Shown in pieces: positions 47,831 to 60,834 of a stretch of DNA of 64,000 nt. Under the pieces are notes generated by a model. That model had not been told where the DNA came from. It saw nothing but the letters and a program-made list of their open reading frames with translations, and ran no database searches. A program made the translations under genes and the position numbers. This DNA comes from Larix kaempferi (taxonomy: Eukaryota; Streptophyta; Pinopsida; Pinales; Pinaceae), in contig BSBM01000150.1 in assembly GCA_027924585.1 (NCBI GenBank), positions 12,267,001 through 12,331,000 on the forward strand, in the 5' to 3' direction. The first letter of the stretch is position 1. Each line of letters begins with the position of its first letter.

Positions 47831-50800
47831 TACTATCATTGTTTTATACATTCAGTGTCACTGTTCATGATTGTAACATTCCCAAATTTCACAAAAAATT
47901 AAAGTTTTTCTACACAGTATAAATGCTATTTATTTATTTTGCGGAAGGTACATTTACTGTCAGCTATCTCATTAACAACTATTCACTCATATTTATGAGG
48001 TCGTCTTGTACTTATTTAAGCATCGTTGTAATTTATTTTTAAGTACTGTAGTGATATAAATGTCTATGTAACTAATGTTAGAATTTATGTGTCAACTTCT
48101 TAGGTGGTTTTTAACTTATGTATGAATGCCTCCTGTCTTGGTTTAATTCACATACAGCTTGTTCTTTCGTCATATTTATGGATCGTCATTTATCTATGTC
48201 TTATAACTTGAAATATATAAAATTTTATGCTTACTAACCTTTTTATTTTCTTTGATGAAGGGGTCATATGGATACCCCGAGGCTTACTTAGCTATTTGCA
48301 TAGCTAATGCTCTTACTACTATTGTACAAATCGCAGGTGAGAGTACTATCTCCGGTTGAAGATTAATTTACTGTATGCCATTTGGCTTGTTGCATTAACC
48401 GTCTACTTCGATATATACTTCGATATTAAGAGCCTACATGTAGAAGACTTACTTGACACCTAGGGTAAGAATTACCCTAACTATAATCACCAATAAAAGA
48501 ATTTGTTCAGTTTAATAACGAGTATATATATATGTTAGGTCTGTATAGAATGCTAACTCCATACTTTGAGTTTTCCTTGTATTATTGTTTTATTGATATC
48601 ATAAGGTGATCATAGATTAACACCATATGATCAAATCTCAAATATTATAAAGTTCTTATATGTGAAATATTTATATGTGGCAGGGTACTAATCCTTGGCC
48701 ACGATTAAACTCTTATAACATGAACATGAATGGACTTTAGGATATAATGCGACCATGAACTTGTGATCTATACTATGCATAGATTCAACGTATGAACTCT
48801 TAGTGGAGTTCTTCGTTGGCACGTTGACAGGTTAACACTTAAATGTTGAATTAAATGAAGTTGTGGTGGAATGCACAACTGGAAACCCCGTGGAAGTTGC
48901 TTCACGTGAAGGCTTTGGGTTTTGGGATAAACCCTAACCATGTTTTGAATGACTACCAAACCCTCGCTAGCTCTTTTAATTTTGTTCTCTTTGCAAAATA
49001 GGTGGTGGAGGCCCACAGCAACCCGAGATGATAGGGTTTGAATGCTTCATGCAATGTTACATGGTTTCGATGTTGGTTTGCTATGTTACAGTTGGAAGCT
49101 CGGCTGAATGGCACTTTCCATAGGTAAGCCAACAACTTACAGCGCAGTGTAATTTGTTGTTTTTATCCATCTTTTAATATCGTTTCTAAATCCTATTTCT
49201 TGTTGGTGTTTACTGTGGAGTGATAGGGTTGCCTCTCGGTTGGGTTTGCTACTAACTCCTGGGCAGCTACTCCATCATGGTTTCGAAATAAGCACGGGTA
49301 AGCCTCGACGATTCTCTAGAAAACCTGAGTCGTAACTCTTGTTATGAATGGTGATGATAGGGAAACGAAGTCGGACAGTAAACTTTGCCGTGATCAAGAT
49401 TTGCAGTTTGTTTTTAAATCTTGGAATCAGTGTGGCATTTTGTAACTAAGAGGGTTGGTCCCTCAATCCTTTGGATCGTGTTGCTTCCCATAACTAATGT
49501 TTTGTAAAGGATTCCATGGATTAATTAAGATGGTTTTTTTCGTTTCAAAGTATGGATTGCTCCAATATTAAGAGAAGTGCTCTTGGAATTCTTGTGATTT
49601 TAGTATAGATGGATTTTGATATTATGCTGGTGTTTAAGGCTAAGACCGTCTTTTGACTCTATTGGAAAATAATGTTTATATTGTTCTTTTGTAAAATTTC
49701 CAGTTATAAATATATTTACAGGGTTAATACCCTAACCATGAACATTATGGAAAAACGTTGTGGTTTGGTATTTTTAGGAACTTACGGGTTGAACCCCGGT
49801 CCTGTTTTACAAGCTTAAGTTTTAAGTTCGAGAGATAATGTTTTTAAAAACCAAATCTGGGCAAGACGAGACTCGAGCCCTGGACTTTTATGTGATACCT
49901 GTAACATCAATAAAGTGACGATTGTATTCTATCTCAATATTAAAGTTTGATTGTAAGACAAAGTAGTTTGTTTCTTTGTTGTACATAAGTTGGAAAATTA
50001 ATACCTGTCCCCGATGATATATGTGCAGTTAATACGATTTCGATGAACCCTTGGGTGATCCCTTTACAGGTCTCGAACCCGAGTCTAGTATTACTTATGT
50101 AATGTTCATATTTGTAAATGTAAGGGAGTTTGTAATGTGTTGTTAAGCCTGAGAGGTGGTCTCAGTGTTTTGACTTTTAACCTGTAAAGAGTGTAACCGA
50201 GTTCATTTAGTTGTATTATTGACTGGTTCTGGAACTCTTATGTGCTATCTTCTACAGTCTTACGACTTGTGATTATGTACAGGGTTTCAACCTTGGATAT
50301 GGCCGATGAGTACTTAAAGTTGTTCGGCTTGTATGAACCCTTATATATTTCATTAGTTGTGATTGTTATTCAAATAGTGTAATTCTCTAGGAAGCATTAC
50401 GCCTCAGCAAGTTTAAACTACAATATGCTTATGTGTAAAATACTTATGTTGATACTGTAAGATGATACAGTGTGTTATGTTTATGATGTTTGTAAGGCGT
50501 ATGACTCTTGTATATGCTCTATAAAATCTTGTAAGTTGTATCGAATATAAACTTGGTTTTATCATTTAAATAATGTACAAGTATATGTACATGAATGCTC
50601 TTATACACAGATAGAAAAACTCCTACTTTGTATCTTATGTTCATTCTGAAAGTATGCTCGATCAATTTGAAGATTATCACTTCTGTGTAAAACGATGAAA
50701 ATACTATAAAATATTTGTTCAGTATGTGAGATAATTCATGAAATTTGACCTATCTTGTAATGTTTATAAATTAGGGTTCACGACCAAGTTTTGTATAGAG

Positions 50801-51180
50801 GCATGGTTTGTTTTAAGTATAAACTATGTTTTTATATAAAAGTTGTATGTTTGCATTTACAATTCTGTTGTTAAGTTTTGTACATAAAATCTAGGTTTTC
50901 TAGCTAAGGTTTTGTCTTATACATATGTAAGCTGTATTTAAAATAGAATAGACTTACTAATATAAACCAGATTCTATCTATGATATCCAATAATTCGAAT
51001 CTATCTATAAATTAACTTCTATGTACTAGAGTACGACACTTAACTGTGTGTGGAAAAATACAGAGAAGTATTTCATTCAATCTTACTACATTTTTGGCTT
51101 ATTTATTTATTCACAGTACATAATCAGATTAGTAATTATCCTCTATATTAACTAAAACAATTCTGGAATTCGTGACACAT
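47830..51180. other. Intergenic DNA without a supported gene
   Basis: Mixed-complexity sequence, probably old retroelement material. Open frames at 48768-49016 and 48953-49135 (minus) show no family features. I see no LTR ends or coding motifs. Confidence 0.4.
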
Positions 51181-53275
51181 TTAAACATTTTCAGAAATAG
51201 ATGTACAGTAAAATAAAACAATAAGACAGTAAGAACCTGATAACTAAAGAGGGAAACAAACACCCAAGGGAGACCGTTCCACCCAACTTTCTCCTGAAGA
51301 CAGCCAAGTCACTTGCCTTAGGACCTCCGAGCCTGTTCACTGAACCACTAGGACAAAGATACTGTGTGGAGGAAAATGTTATCCTCTGCAACTCAAGAGT
51401 GATGTTGACAATACTCCAGAATGAGACTTCTGTTTTTTACCAATATTGAGTTCTGCATATAGCAATATTAACTCAGATTAACAAACTAATCTCAACCAAG
51501 CACTCTAGCTTTCCCCTCATCGAATCTCTTGTGATCAGAATTATCACAAGGTAAAACCTGATTAGCCTCCTGCTCCAATTCGATGGGTGTAATATATTGG
51601 CTAGGTCTTTGGTCAGTTTTACAATTATTGAGCCACCTGCTCTGTTCCACTTCCTCGGGGAACATGACCATAAATGTAGGGAAGTTGCCACCTGCAACAG
51701 CTAGAGGTGCATTGATTATGCTTCCAAGTGTCAATTTTCTCTCCACCCTAGTTCATTCCTCCTAGTGGGTCAGTGAACACTCTTTCAACAGTCTCCTTGG
51801 GATATTTGTCTCCTCTTTTATTTATTAATAATAAAATATTTGAAAAATTAATTACAGTCATCCTTGACCTCACTTGGTCAATAATCATAAAAAACTTTAC
51901 AACAACATATAACATAATGTTTTTCTCATAACATAAATGTTTAGATTTTGGGTATGTGACAATGATAGTCATTGTGCATCAGTTGTCATCATATCACAAA
52001 GGTCATAAGAAATTTAAGAGTGCATACCATTGTTTTGAGATAGAACTGAGATGTCAACAATACTTGGAATTAGACTGGTGTAAACATTGGACTGTGCTCT
52101 TGTGATAGTTATATTGACTGTGCACTTATTCAAACATTTTCAGGATGCTCCTCTCCAACCTCAGAACTATGATTAGATAGAAACCTCCTTCAAAAATCAG
52201 AACTGTGCAAAGAATTCTTCAACCAAGATCTGCTTTGGATTAGTGATATAGGGTCTTTGGTTTCCACATAGTATCCTTCTTATCCTCCAGCTTGCTGCTT
52301 GTTCTTGTTGCTGCCTTCACTGAGTTAAAACATACTTCACTGTGGTTTCTCCTGCATATCTACTGCTGCCTCAAAGACACCCGAAAATCAAAGTGGAATC
52401 CTTCCTGACTACGGTTGCCACTTTAAAATATTGACCGGAATTTCAGACCATGTAAAAACTTCAAAATTGTGATGATGCCACCAAAAACTCAGACTTCTAT
52501 GTTACTCCAAAAATTGCCTCAGAAGGGGGTCTAAAAATCAGAGCTCTGTCCACACTTTCACACACCTGAAATGAGGCCAATTTCCTTCTATTTATACACA
52601 TGTTTCATTAGAAAATTTACTGGGCTGACCTTGCATTAAAAAATATTTAAATTCCCTTTTAAAAACTTATTCTGACTGAGCCGACTTCATAAGTTTATTT
52701 CATCAATTTTTTAATTTGAGTTTACAATAAAAGTAATCAATGTAGATCAGTTTATACCTGACATTTCTTGTGGCTTATCCAAAGGTTTTAAGCATATTTT
52801 CTCCTCATCCACAAGAGTATCAAAACCCTAAAAGGAAGGGTAAACACACCACATGACTCCACAATTTTGTGGGCTCTTAATCATGCTTTAAAGCAGCCAC
52901 ATACATCACGTTTAATTACTTCATCATCAAGTAAAAGGACTTCTTCATTATCAATCCCTCCAAGGTTCATGAGTGGGTTCCATGTTTCCATATGCAAGGG
53001 AACCATCATCTCCATGCAAGTATTATATTCATCATTAAGCAAGAAGTATTCAAAGTCCAAGCTACCTTAATTTCCAAGTGTGTGGGCTTCATGACCCCAT
53101 CAAGACACAAATGACCACATAATGGGTCATTTGGTCCACCTGGTGTTCTAATGCCCATTCATGGCTCCAATTTCTATATCCAATGTCCTTCTTGCCATGT
53201 CATCATCTTTTGACATCAACCTTTATCAATCCTTTGTCATTAATGGGTGTCATCAATGACAACCAATGCTCAACA
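51180..53275 (-). mobile_element. Possible Copia-type LTR remnant
   Basis: On the minus strand sequence beginning at 53275 reads TGTTGAGCATTGGTTGTCAT, then GATGACACCCATTAATGACA. This resembles the 5' end of plant Ty1/Copia LTRs, which start TGTTG and refer to similar TGATGAC wording. A CTATTTATACAC-like TATA occurs near 52590. The other end and any partner LTR are not identified, and open frames at 51473-51746 are unrecognised. Confidence 0.3.
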
Positions 53276-53289
53276 CAAACACACCAAGT

Positions 53290-54350
53290 AACATAGTTTA
53301 AAATATTTATTATTTATAATATAAAATTTCTTAATTAAAACCTACTTCGGTAAAGAGAATTATACTCCTCATTTCTCTTTCCATCAAACAACTCATCTTT
53401 TTAACAAGTTAATCTATGAAAATTCATTGTTTTGCTTATGAACTACTATCAAAATATATATATATATGAAAACTAATTATTTTAATGATTATCGGCTATT
53501 AATAAGGAGCTTGATTTTATATAATTGTCATTATTTAATATTAGATATAATAAATTAATAGGTTGAATAATGATCTATTGGTTTTTAAAATTATCTTTCA
53601 ATCTAACATGGAGCTTCTTTTTTATATTGTCAAAAATGAAGTTGGCACAACAAAAAAGGTTAGTGTAACCACCAATTATATAATCATTTTAATCGGTTAA
53701 ATAATATAGATAGTAGCATAGTTCTAAGATATTTTAACTACAGGTTTACTCAGAAAATTCAATATTTTAAAGAGTCATTGTATTATTGCAATGTTGCTTG
53801 TGATAATATTGTAAAGTTACAAATTTGATACTTCAACAAAGTTTCACACTTTTTTTACCTTTTAAGATAGCAAACAAGTGTTTTGATTTTCAACATTATC
53901 TATTATTTAAATGACATGAAATTAAGTAAATGTAAATAACTTAAAAAATATTTAGTTCTATTTTTCAAACATTTACCTTGTAACTCTTTCTTCCTTCATA
54001 TTCTTTCCAAACATTATAGTTACCTTTTCAAAATAGTTACATACGCTATCTTCTTTCACATGCTATGATCGCATTATTTTATTGTATGGTTTCATAGTTC
54101 ATTTACGATGATAAAGAACCCTTAATAATTAAAGAAAACATTAATATATTATATTATAAATAATATGTTATTATCTTTTCAATTTTATAAAATAATATAA
54201 TAATATATATTTTATATAAATAAATTAAGTATTAATATATTATATTATAAATAATATGTTATGATAAATAATATTATAAATACCTAATTCTAGTTTTCAA
54301 ATACTTACCTAATAACTCTATCTTCCTGCATGTGAAATTTCTTGAATTTT
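53290..54350. other. AT-rich DNA, nothing recognised
   Basis: Stop-dense sequence with repeated TATTATATTATAAATAATATG words near 54140 and 54240. No gene or element is visible. Confidence 0.5.
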
Positions 54351-57300
54351 TCATTTAAATTTTTAAATTACAATTTTTCAAGAATTTAATAATTACAAAT
54401 TTATTTTTTCAAATGAAAAATGTTATTTCAACAATTTATAGTTATAATTTCAACAATTGAGAATTATAAAAAATTGCAACTTTTTAATGAGAAATTGGAA
54501 TAATATCATCTAGAAATTGCAATTTCAACAATTAATTGATTGTAGTTTATATAGTTGTATATCACAATTTTACAAATTTTGTACTCAATTTGTAATTTCT
54601 ATTTCATGAAAATACAATTATGATAATTCCCAAATTCAACAATAAAAGTATTGAAGAGAAATTGCAATTTTGGCAACTACAAATTTGAAATTTCAACTAG
54701 TTATATGATTGAGGAGAGTTGCAATCTTTTAACAAAAAGTATAATTTCAATTATCAAGGTTTGGAGTTTCAACAAGTGAGAATTATGAAAATGCAATTTT
54801 AGCATACATAAATTGCAATTTTAACAATTATTTGATTGCAATTTCATAAAATTGCAATTTTAGCATCCACAAATTGTTATTTCTACAATTTTAACTATTA
54901 ATTGATTGTCATTCCAATAATTCCATATTTGCAATTTCATTTTAGAAACTTTTGGCTCAAATTACAATTTCGAGTTAAGGAAATTTCAATTTTGAAAATT
55001 AGTATTCATAAATGGAACAATAAATTTGTAGTTGGGCAAACTACAAATTGACAATTTTAACAATTACATGATTGAGGAGAAATTGATTTACTACAATTCT
55101 AAGAATTGAAAAATTATAGAAGTTACAATTTATTATGACAAATTGAAATTTTACCATCCAAAAATTGATCGCAATTTCAACAATGAAGAACTACAATAAT
55201 TTGACCATCCAAAAATTGTAACTTCAACAATTAATTGCAATTTCAACAAAGGAAGAATTACAATTTCAAAAATCCCAATTCAATTCTAATAAGTACCATT
55301 GAGGGGAATTCACATTTTTAATAGAAAATGGAATTTCAACAATTAATTTACTACAATTTCAATCATCAAAATTTATAGTTTCAACAATTGGAAAATGATC
55401 AAAATTTTCAATTTCAACAATGTAAACAATTAATTGATTGCAATTTCATGATTTTTTTATTTAAATTTGAAATTCAATATTGGCATTTGGATAATTACAT
55501 AAGCAATCAAGACATGCAATTTCAATAACCAAGGGGTAACTTTTTAATGAGAAATTGGAATAATAGCAATTGCAATTTCGAGAGTTAATTGATTAGTTTC
55601 CATATTTGTATATTACAATTTTAGAAATTTTGTATTCCAGTTGTAATCATGGGCATGTAAATATGACAAATCACAAATTCAACAATAAAAGGATTGAAGG
55701 ATTGAGTAGATTTCGACAACTACAAGTTTGAAATATCAACTATTTATATGATTGAGGAGAAAATTGCAATTTTTAAAGTAGTGCAATTTCACCAATTAAG
55801 CTAAAGAATTTTAGTGATCGTTTTCAACAAGTGGAGAATTATGAAGTGTAATTTTACCATAAATTGCAATTTCAACAAGTAATTGATTGCAATTTAGATA
55901 TTTGCAAAATTGCAATTTTAGCATCCAAAGATTGCAATTTCAACAATTAATGGCAATTTTGAGAGTTCCAAGGTCAACAATAAAATAGATTGAATAGAAA
56001 TTGTACAATGGGAGATGACAAAGGAGAAAAGTATTGCAATTTCAGGAATTTTTCTTCAAAATGCAATTTCAAGTTCAAGAAAACACAATTTTGACAATTA
56101 TGAATTCATAAATGCAACAATAAAATTGGAATTTCAAAAGTACAAATTCTTAATTTAAAACAAGTATGTGGTTGAGGAGAAATTAACTTTTTTAACAAAA
56201 ACTGAAATATCCATAGTTGATTGATTACAATTTCACCAATGATCAAGAATTGCAATTTCAACAATTGAACAATTATTAAAGTTCCAATTTTTTTTTACAA
56301 TTTGTCTTTTTCACCACAGAATGATGACGTTGAATGCAATTTTGATATATGCATATTGATTGATTGGGAGTTTCAACAATTGGAGATATTGCAATTCACA
56401 ATTTTTAACAAGTATACTAAAGAATAAATTTACATTTTTTATGAAAATTACAATTTCATCAATCCAATTTCAATAATTAAAGAATTATAAAATTTGCAAT
56501 TTTAGCATCCGAAAATTATAAGAAATTGCAACATTTTAATGAGAAATTGGAATAATAACATCTAGAAATTGCAATTTCAACAATTAATTGATTGTAGTTT
56601 AGATATTTGTATATCACAATTTTAGAAATTTTGTATTCAAGTTTAAATTTCAATTTTAGGAAATGCAATTCTAACAATTTATAAATTCAACAATAAAAGG
56701 ATTGAGAAGAAATTGCAATTTTGGCAACTACAAATTTGAAATTTCAACTAGTTATATGTTTGAGAGTTATATTTGTTTAAGGAAAAGTGCGATTTCAACA
56801 ATTAAGAAAAATAAATTTCAATGATCAAAATTAAAATTGCAATTTTAGCATCTACAAATTGTAATTTCTACAATTTCAGCAATTAATTCATTGTCATTCC
56901 AATAATTGAATGTTTGTAGTTTCAGGAACTTTTGATTCAAATTACAATTTCAAGTCAAAAAATTATCAATTTTTAAAATTAGTATTTATAAATGTAACAA
57001 TAAATTTTTGGTGTGATAACCAAAACATTATTATTAATTTTGATTTTAATATTTGTGAAAGTATTTCAAAAAACAATTATTTTTGTAAGAGTTATTTAAA
57101 AACTCAAAAATACTCACAAGAGGTGTGAGTGACACTTTGCACAACAAACTATTATTTTATTATTAATAAAAGAAAAAGACACTTGGAGATTTGCAATTTC
57201 AGTAATTTATTTCATCCATGCATGCAATTTAGATATTTGCACATTGCAATTGAAATTGTAGTTTTGGTAGTTTCAAAGTCAACAAAAAAGATTGAGTTGC

Positions 57301-57780
57301 AATGCAATTTTAGGGGCTACAAATTTACAATTACAACAAATATACTAAAGAAAGTCACAATTGTTTAATAAAAATTGCAATTTCACCACCCAAGAATTGC
57401 AATTTCAACTCTAGGAAATTGCAATTTTTGTAATTACAATTGACAAATTCAAAACATAAAAATAAAAATAAAAATGATGAGAAATTGCAATCTTATCAAC
57501 TACAAATTCCAAATTTCAACAAGTTTATGACTGAAAAGAAATTCACATGTTTCTAACAAAAAATGTAATTTGAGCAATTGATTGATTGCAATTCCACCAA
57601 CCAAAAAATTGCAATTTCAACAATTGGAGAATTATAATTCATTTTTTTAAAGAGAAATTGCAATTTTAGCATCTAGAGATTGCAATTTTGGCCATTTCAT
57701 CAATTAATTGATTGCAATTGGATAATTGCAATTGCATGATTTTTTTATTCAAATTGCAATTTTCACTTCAAGAAATTGCA
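54350..57780 (+). repeat. Degenerate AATTGCAATTTCAACAATT repeat domain, forward half
   Basis: Over 3.4 kb of variants of AATTGCAATTTCAACAATTA plus ATTGATTGCAATTTCA, AACTACAAATTTG and GAGAAATTGCAATTTT. There is no fixed period and no lasting open frame. A few longer phrases recur, for example AATTGGAATAATA with CTAGAAATTGCAATTTCAAC at about 54490 and 56545. Confidence 0.75.
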
Positions 57781-57892
57781 ACCACTATTGGTTCCAATGA
57801 GCTTTATCCATGGTGACCTTAGTTATAATCCTCCCAAGGTAACTGGGAAGAAACATTTAAAATCCAACCATGGGAAAGGTTGGTGTGGCGGT

Positions 57893-58197
57893 GGGCCAGT
57901 GGATAATTTTAAGTGCCCATACTTATTTAAAAGTCTATAAACCTTGGCGAATCTTACTAATTCTTAAAATGTCAACTATAAAATATTTGGCGATATTTTC
58001 TAAAATTATTTCAATTTCTAAGGATTTTATATAGTTTATATAATAATTTGGCGATTTTTAGAGTGAAAAATTTACCCCATCAAAATTGGGCGAAATGGAG
58101 CTTCAAAAAAAGCAAATTGGCCAATATTTTTTTGGAAAAAAACATGGAAAAATATCCCATGGGCTAAATTTTGCCGCTAAAATTATCCACTATGGCC
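57893..58197. mobile_element. MITE-like element with GGATAATTTTA inverted ends
   Basis: GGGCCAGTGGATAATTTT at 57893-57910 is mirrored by AAATTATCCACTATGGCC at 58180-58197, an imperfect inverted repeat enclosing about 270 bp of non-repetitive sequence. No target duplication or coding sequence is clear. Confidence 0.45.
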
Positions 58198-58249
58198 TAG
58201 TTTGTAGACCACAAGCTAGTCCCATATGCCACAAAAAAATACAAATTTG

Positions 58250-59010
58250 GTAATTTCAAAAGTATATGCAATTTTTATAATTTTCCAATTGTTGAATTCC
58301 AATTCTTGAATGCATGAAATTGCAATATGCAATTATCAAAATTGTAATCAATTAATTGTTGAAATTGCACAAATTGCAATATTTGGATGTTAAAATTGCA
58401 ATTTTTATAATTCTTCAATTGTTGAAATTGCAATTAATCCATTGTTGATGAAATTGCATTTTTTGTTAAAAAGATGTGAAATTCTTCTTAATCATATATT
58501 TGTTGAAATTGCGAATTTGTATTCCAATCTTCTTATTAATGAATTGCAATTTTAATTGCAATATGCACATATTGAAATTGCAATCAATTAATTGTTGAAA
58601 ATTAAATTTTTGGATGTTAAAATTGGATTTTTTTATCATTCTGCATGTGTTTGAAATTTGTTAAAATTGTAATTTCTTGAACTTGATATTGCATAAATTG
58701 CATTATATTTTAATTCTCCAATTTTTGAAATTGCAATTAATCAATTGTTAATGAAATTACATTTTTTGGTTAAAAATATGTGAAATTATTCTTAATCATA
58801 TATTTGTTGAAATTGAAAAAAATTGTATTATGATATCTTCTTATTAATGAATTACAATTTCGCTTGAAATATGCAAATATTGAAATTGAATCAATTAATT
58901 GTTGAAAATGTAATTTTTGGATGTTAAAATTGAATTTTTTTATATACACAAAATTGGAAACAATTAATTGTTGAAATTGTAGTTTTTTGAAGTTATAGTC
59001 CAATTTATCA
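58250..59010 (-). repeat. Same repeat domain in inverted orientation
   Basis: The prevailing word becomes AATTGTTGAAATTGCAAT, the reverse complement of the word left of the MITE-like element. A ~330-bp unit containing TTGAAATTGCAATTAATC and TTCTTAATCATATATTTGTT recurs at about 58410 and 58720. Confidence 0.75.
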
Positions 59011-59199
59011 TTAAAACGTCACAATTGTTATAATTCTACACCAATGTAGTTTCCTTTTCATTTCAAACAAATTACTGCATATGGCTATATTTTCACATTA
59101 CAATTCTTGTTTGTTAATTGTTGAAATTTCACTTTTCCTTTAAAAATGTGATTTTTTGGTGAACCAACTTTTTAATGTTAAATTAAAATTATATTATCC

Positions 59200-60060
59200 A
59201 TAAATTGTAATTTTAGTAATTTTAACAATGAATTAATTAATTAGTTGTAATTGTCAATTAAATTAATGGATTACAATATCTGCAAAATTGCAATTTAGCA
59301 TCCAAAAATTGTAATCTCATCAATGAATGGAAATTTTGATAGTTCCAAAGTCAACAATAAAAAAGATTGAATAATAATTACAATTTTAGCAACTACGGAT
59401 TCATAATTTTAACAAGTACACTAAAGAATAATTAGAAAATGGGTTGAAATTCTATTGTTAGAAACACTTAGTAAGCAGTTACAAGAATTTAGGTGGTGTG
59501 GGTTGTTTCCATAGTGGGTTAAAATATGGTATGGCATATATCTATACATAAATTCATAAAAGCATACATCTATATAAAATGTAATTTCAACAATCAATCT
59601 ATATAAAAGTGTACATAATTTTGGACCCCACTTTTGACAAAATTGCAATTTAGCATAAAAAAATTGCAACCTCAACAATCAATGACAATTTGACGGTTCC
59701 AATGTCAATAATAAAAAAGATTGAGTTGTAATTGCAATTTTAGTGACTACAGATTCATAATTGTAACAAGTATATTAAAGAATAAATTCCATACTCAACC
59801 CATTAAAAAAACTCAACATAATAAACTCTTAAAAGCATACATCTATATAAATTGAAATTGAGGTGCAATATTATGTTAAAACATCAAATTATCATGTGAA
59901 CACACAAAATGCACACTTCATAATCAAATTGGATGAATCACAAAAATTAAAGTTAATTCATAAAAGCATAGATCTATATAAATTGAAATAGAGTTGCAAT
60001 ATCATGTGTCACCATCAACTTATCATGTGTGCACATAAAATGCACACATTATAATGAAGT
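59200..60060 (+). repeat. Forward-orientation repeats with ~350-bp direct duplication
   Basis: Blocks containing AAAAAGATTGA, GCAACTACGGATTCATAATT or GTGACTACAGATTCATAATT, then AAAGAATAA recur at about 59356 and 59712. The phrase AAAAGCATACATCTATATAAA appears near 59558 and 59833, and a variant near 59965. Confidence 0.65.
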
Positions 60061-60834
60061 ATATGTCCAAATGCAAGAAACTTTATAATTTAAGAAAAGT
60101 AAGAACAATTATTCAATTTTTAACTTGAATAGACCTTGCTTTTTTTCATAGTCTTGAAAAAAAAATACAATAATTATTAGAGAACTTAAAATATTTATAT
60201 ATTTGTATATAAAACATATATTTTCCAAAATTTAAAATATACTATTAGAGCACTTCTCTCTCTCCAAGCCTCAGTCCCTCCCTCACTTTGTAATCGTAAC
60301 AAATCAACATTGCTCAAGTCAAGTGAAACCTACCTCAATGCCTACATAGAAATGTTCTGTAGCATGCATGAATCTCATAGCAAGGACTTATTACATCGCA
60401 CAACTTCTGTAATGTCTCCCACATTGTTATCTCAAAAAGAATACGAATAAGGGAGAAAGAGGAATTTTCCATTTGATTTTAGACATAATCATAGAGACGA
60501 CATAACCACACATTTCAAAGGATAATAGAAGTATATTTCCTATGAAACATTATAACTTAAATTATTGAAAAATAAAATACATACCTAAATAAATTTCACA
60601 ATCTATAAAACCATGTAATTATCCAACTAATTCCTTTTTAAACAATATTTATAAACTAAATAACTTAGTTATATTTCATACTTTATCAACAATGTAATTG
60701 TCCCATTCTAACAATGTTTCATTGAATATTTCATAGAATAAATATGGAATATAATAGCCAAAACATTTTGAATTAAAAATTCATGAACTAAATAACCTAG
60801 ATAAATTTCATAATATAATCGTAAACTATTCTAT

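Noticed and set aside
51473-51746. 84-codon minus-strand frame (GGNFPTFMVMFPEEVEQ) considered as a gag or host exon
   Set aside because: No recognised domain, no splice support and no neighbouring coding sequence.
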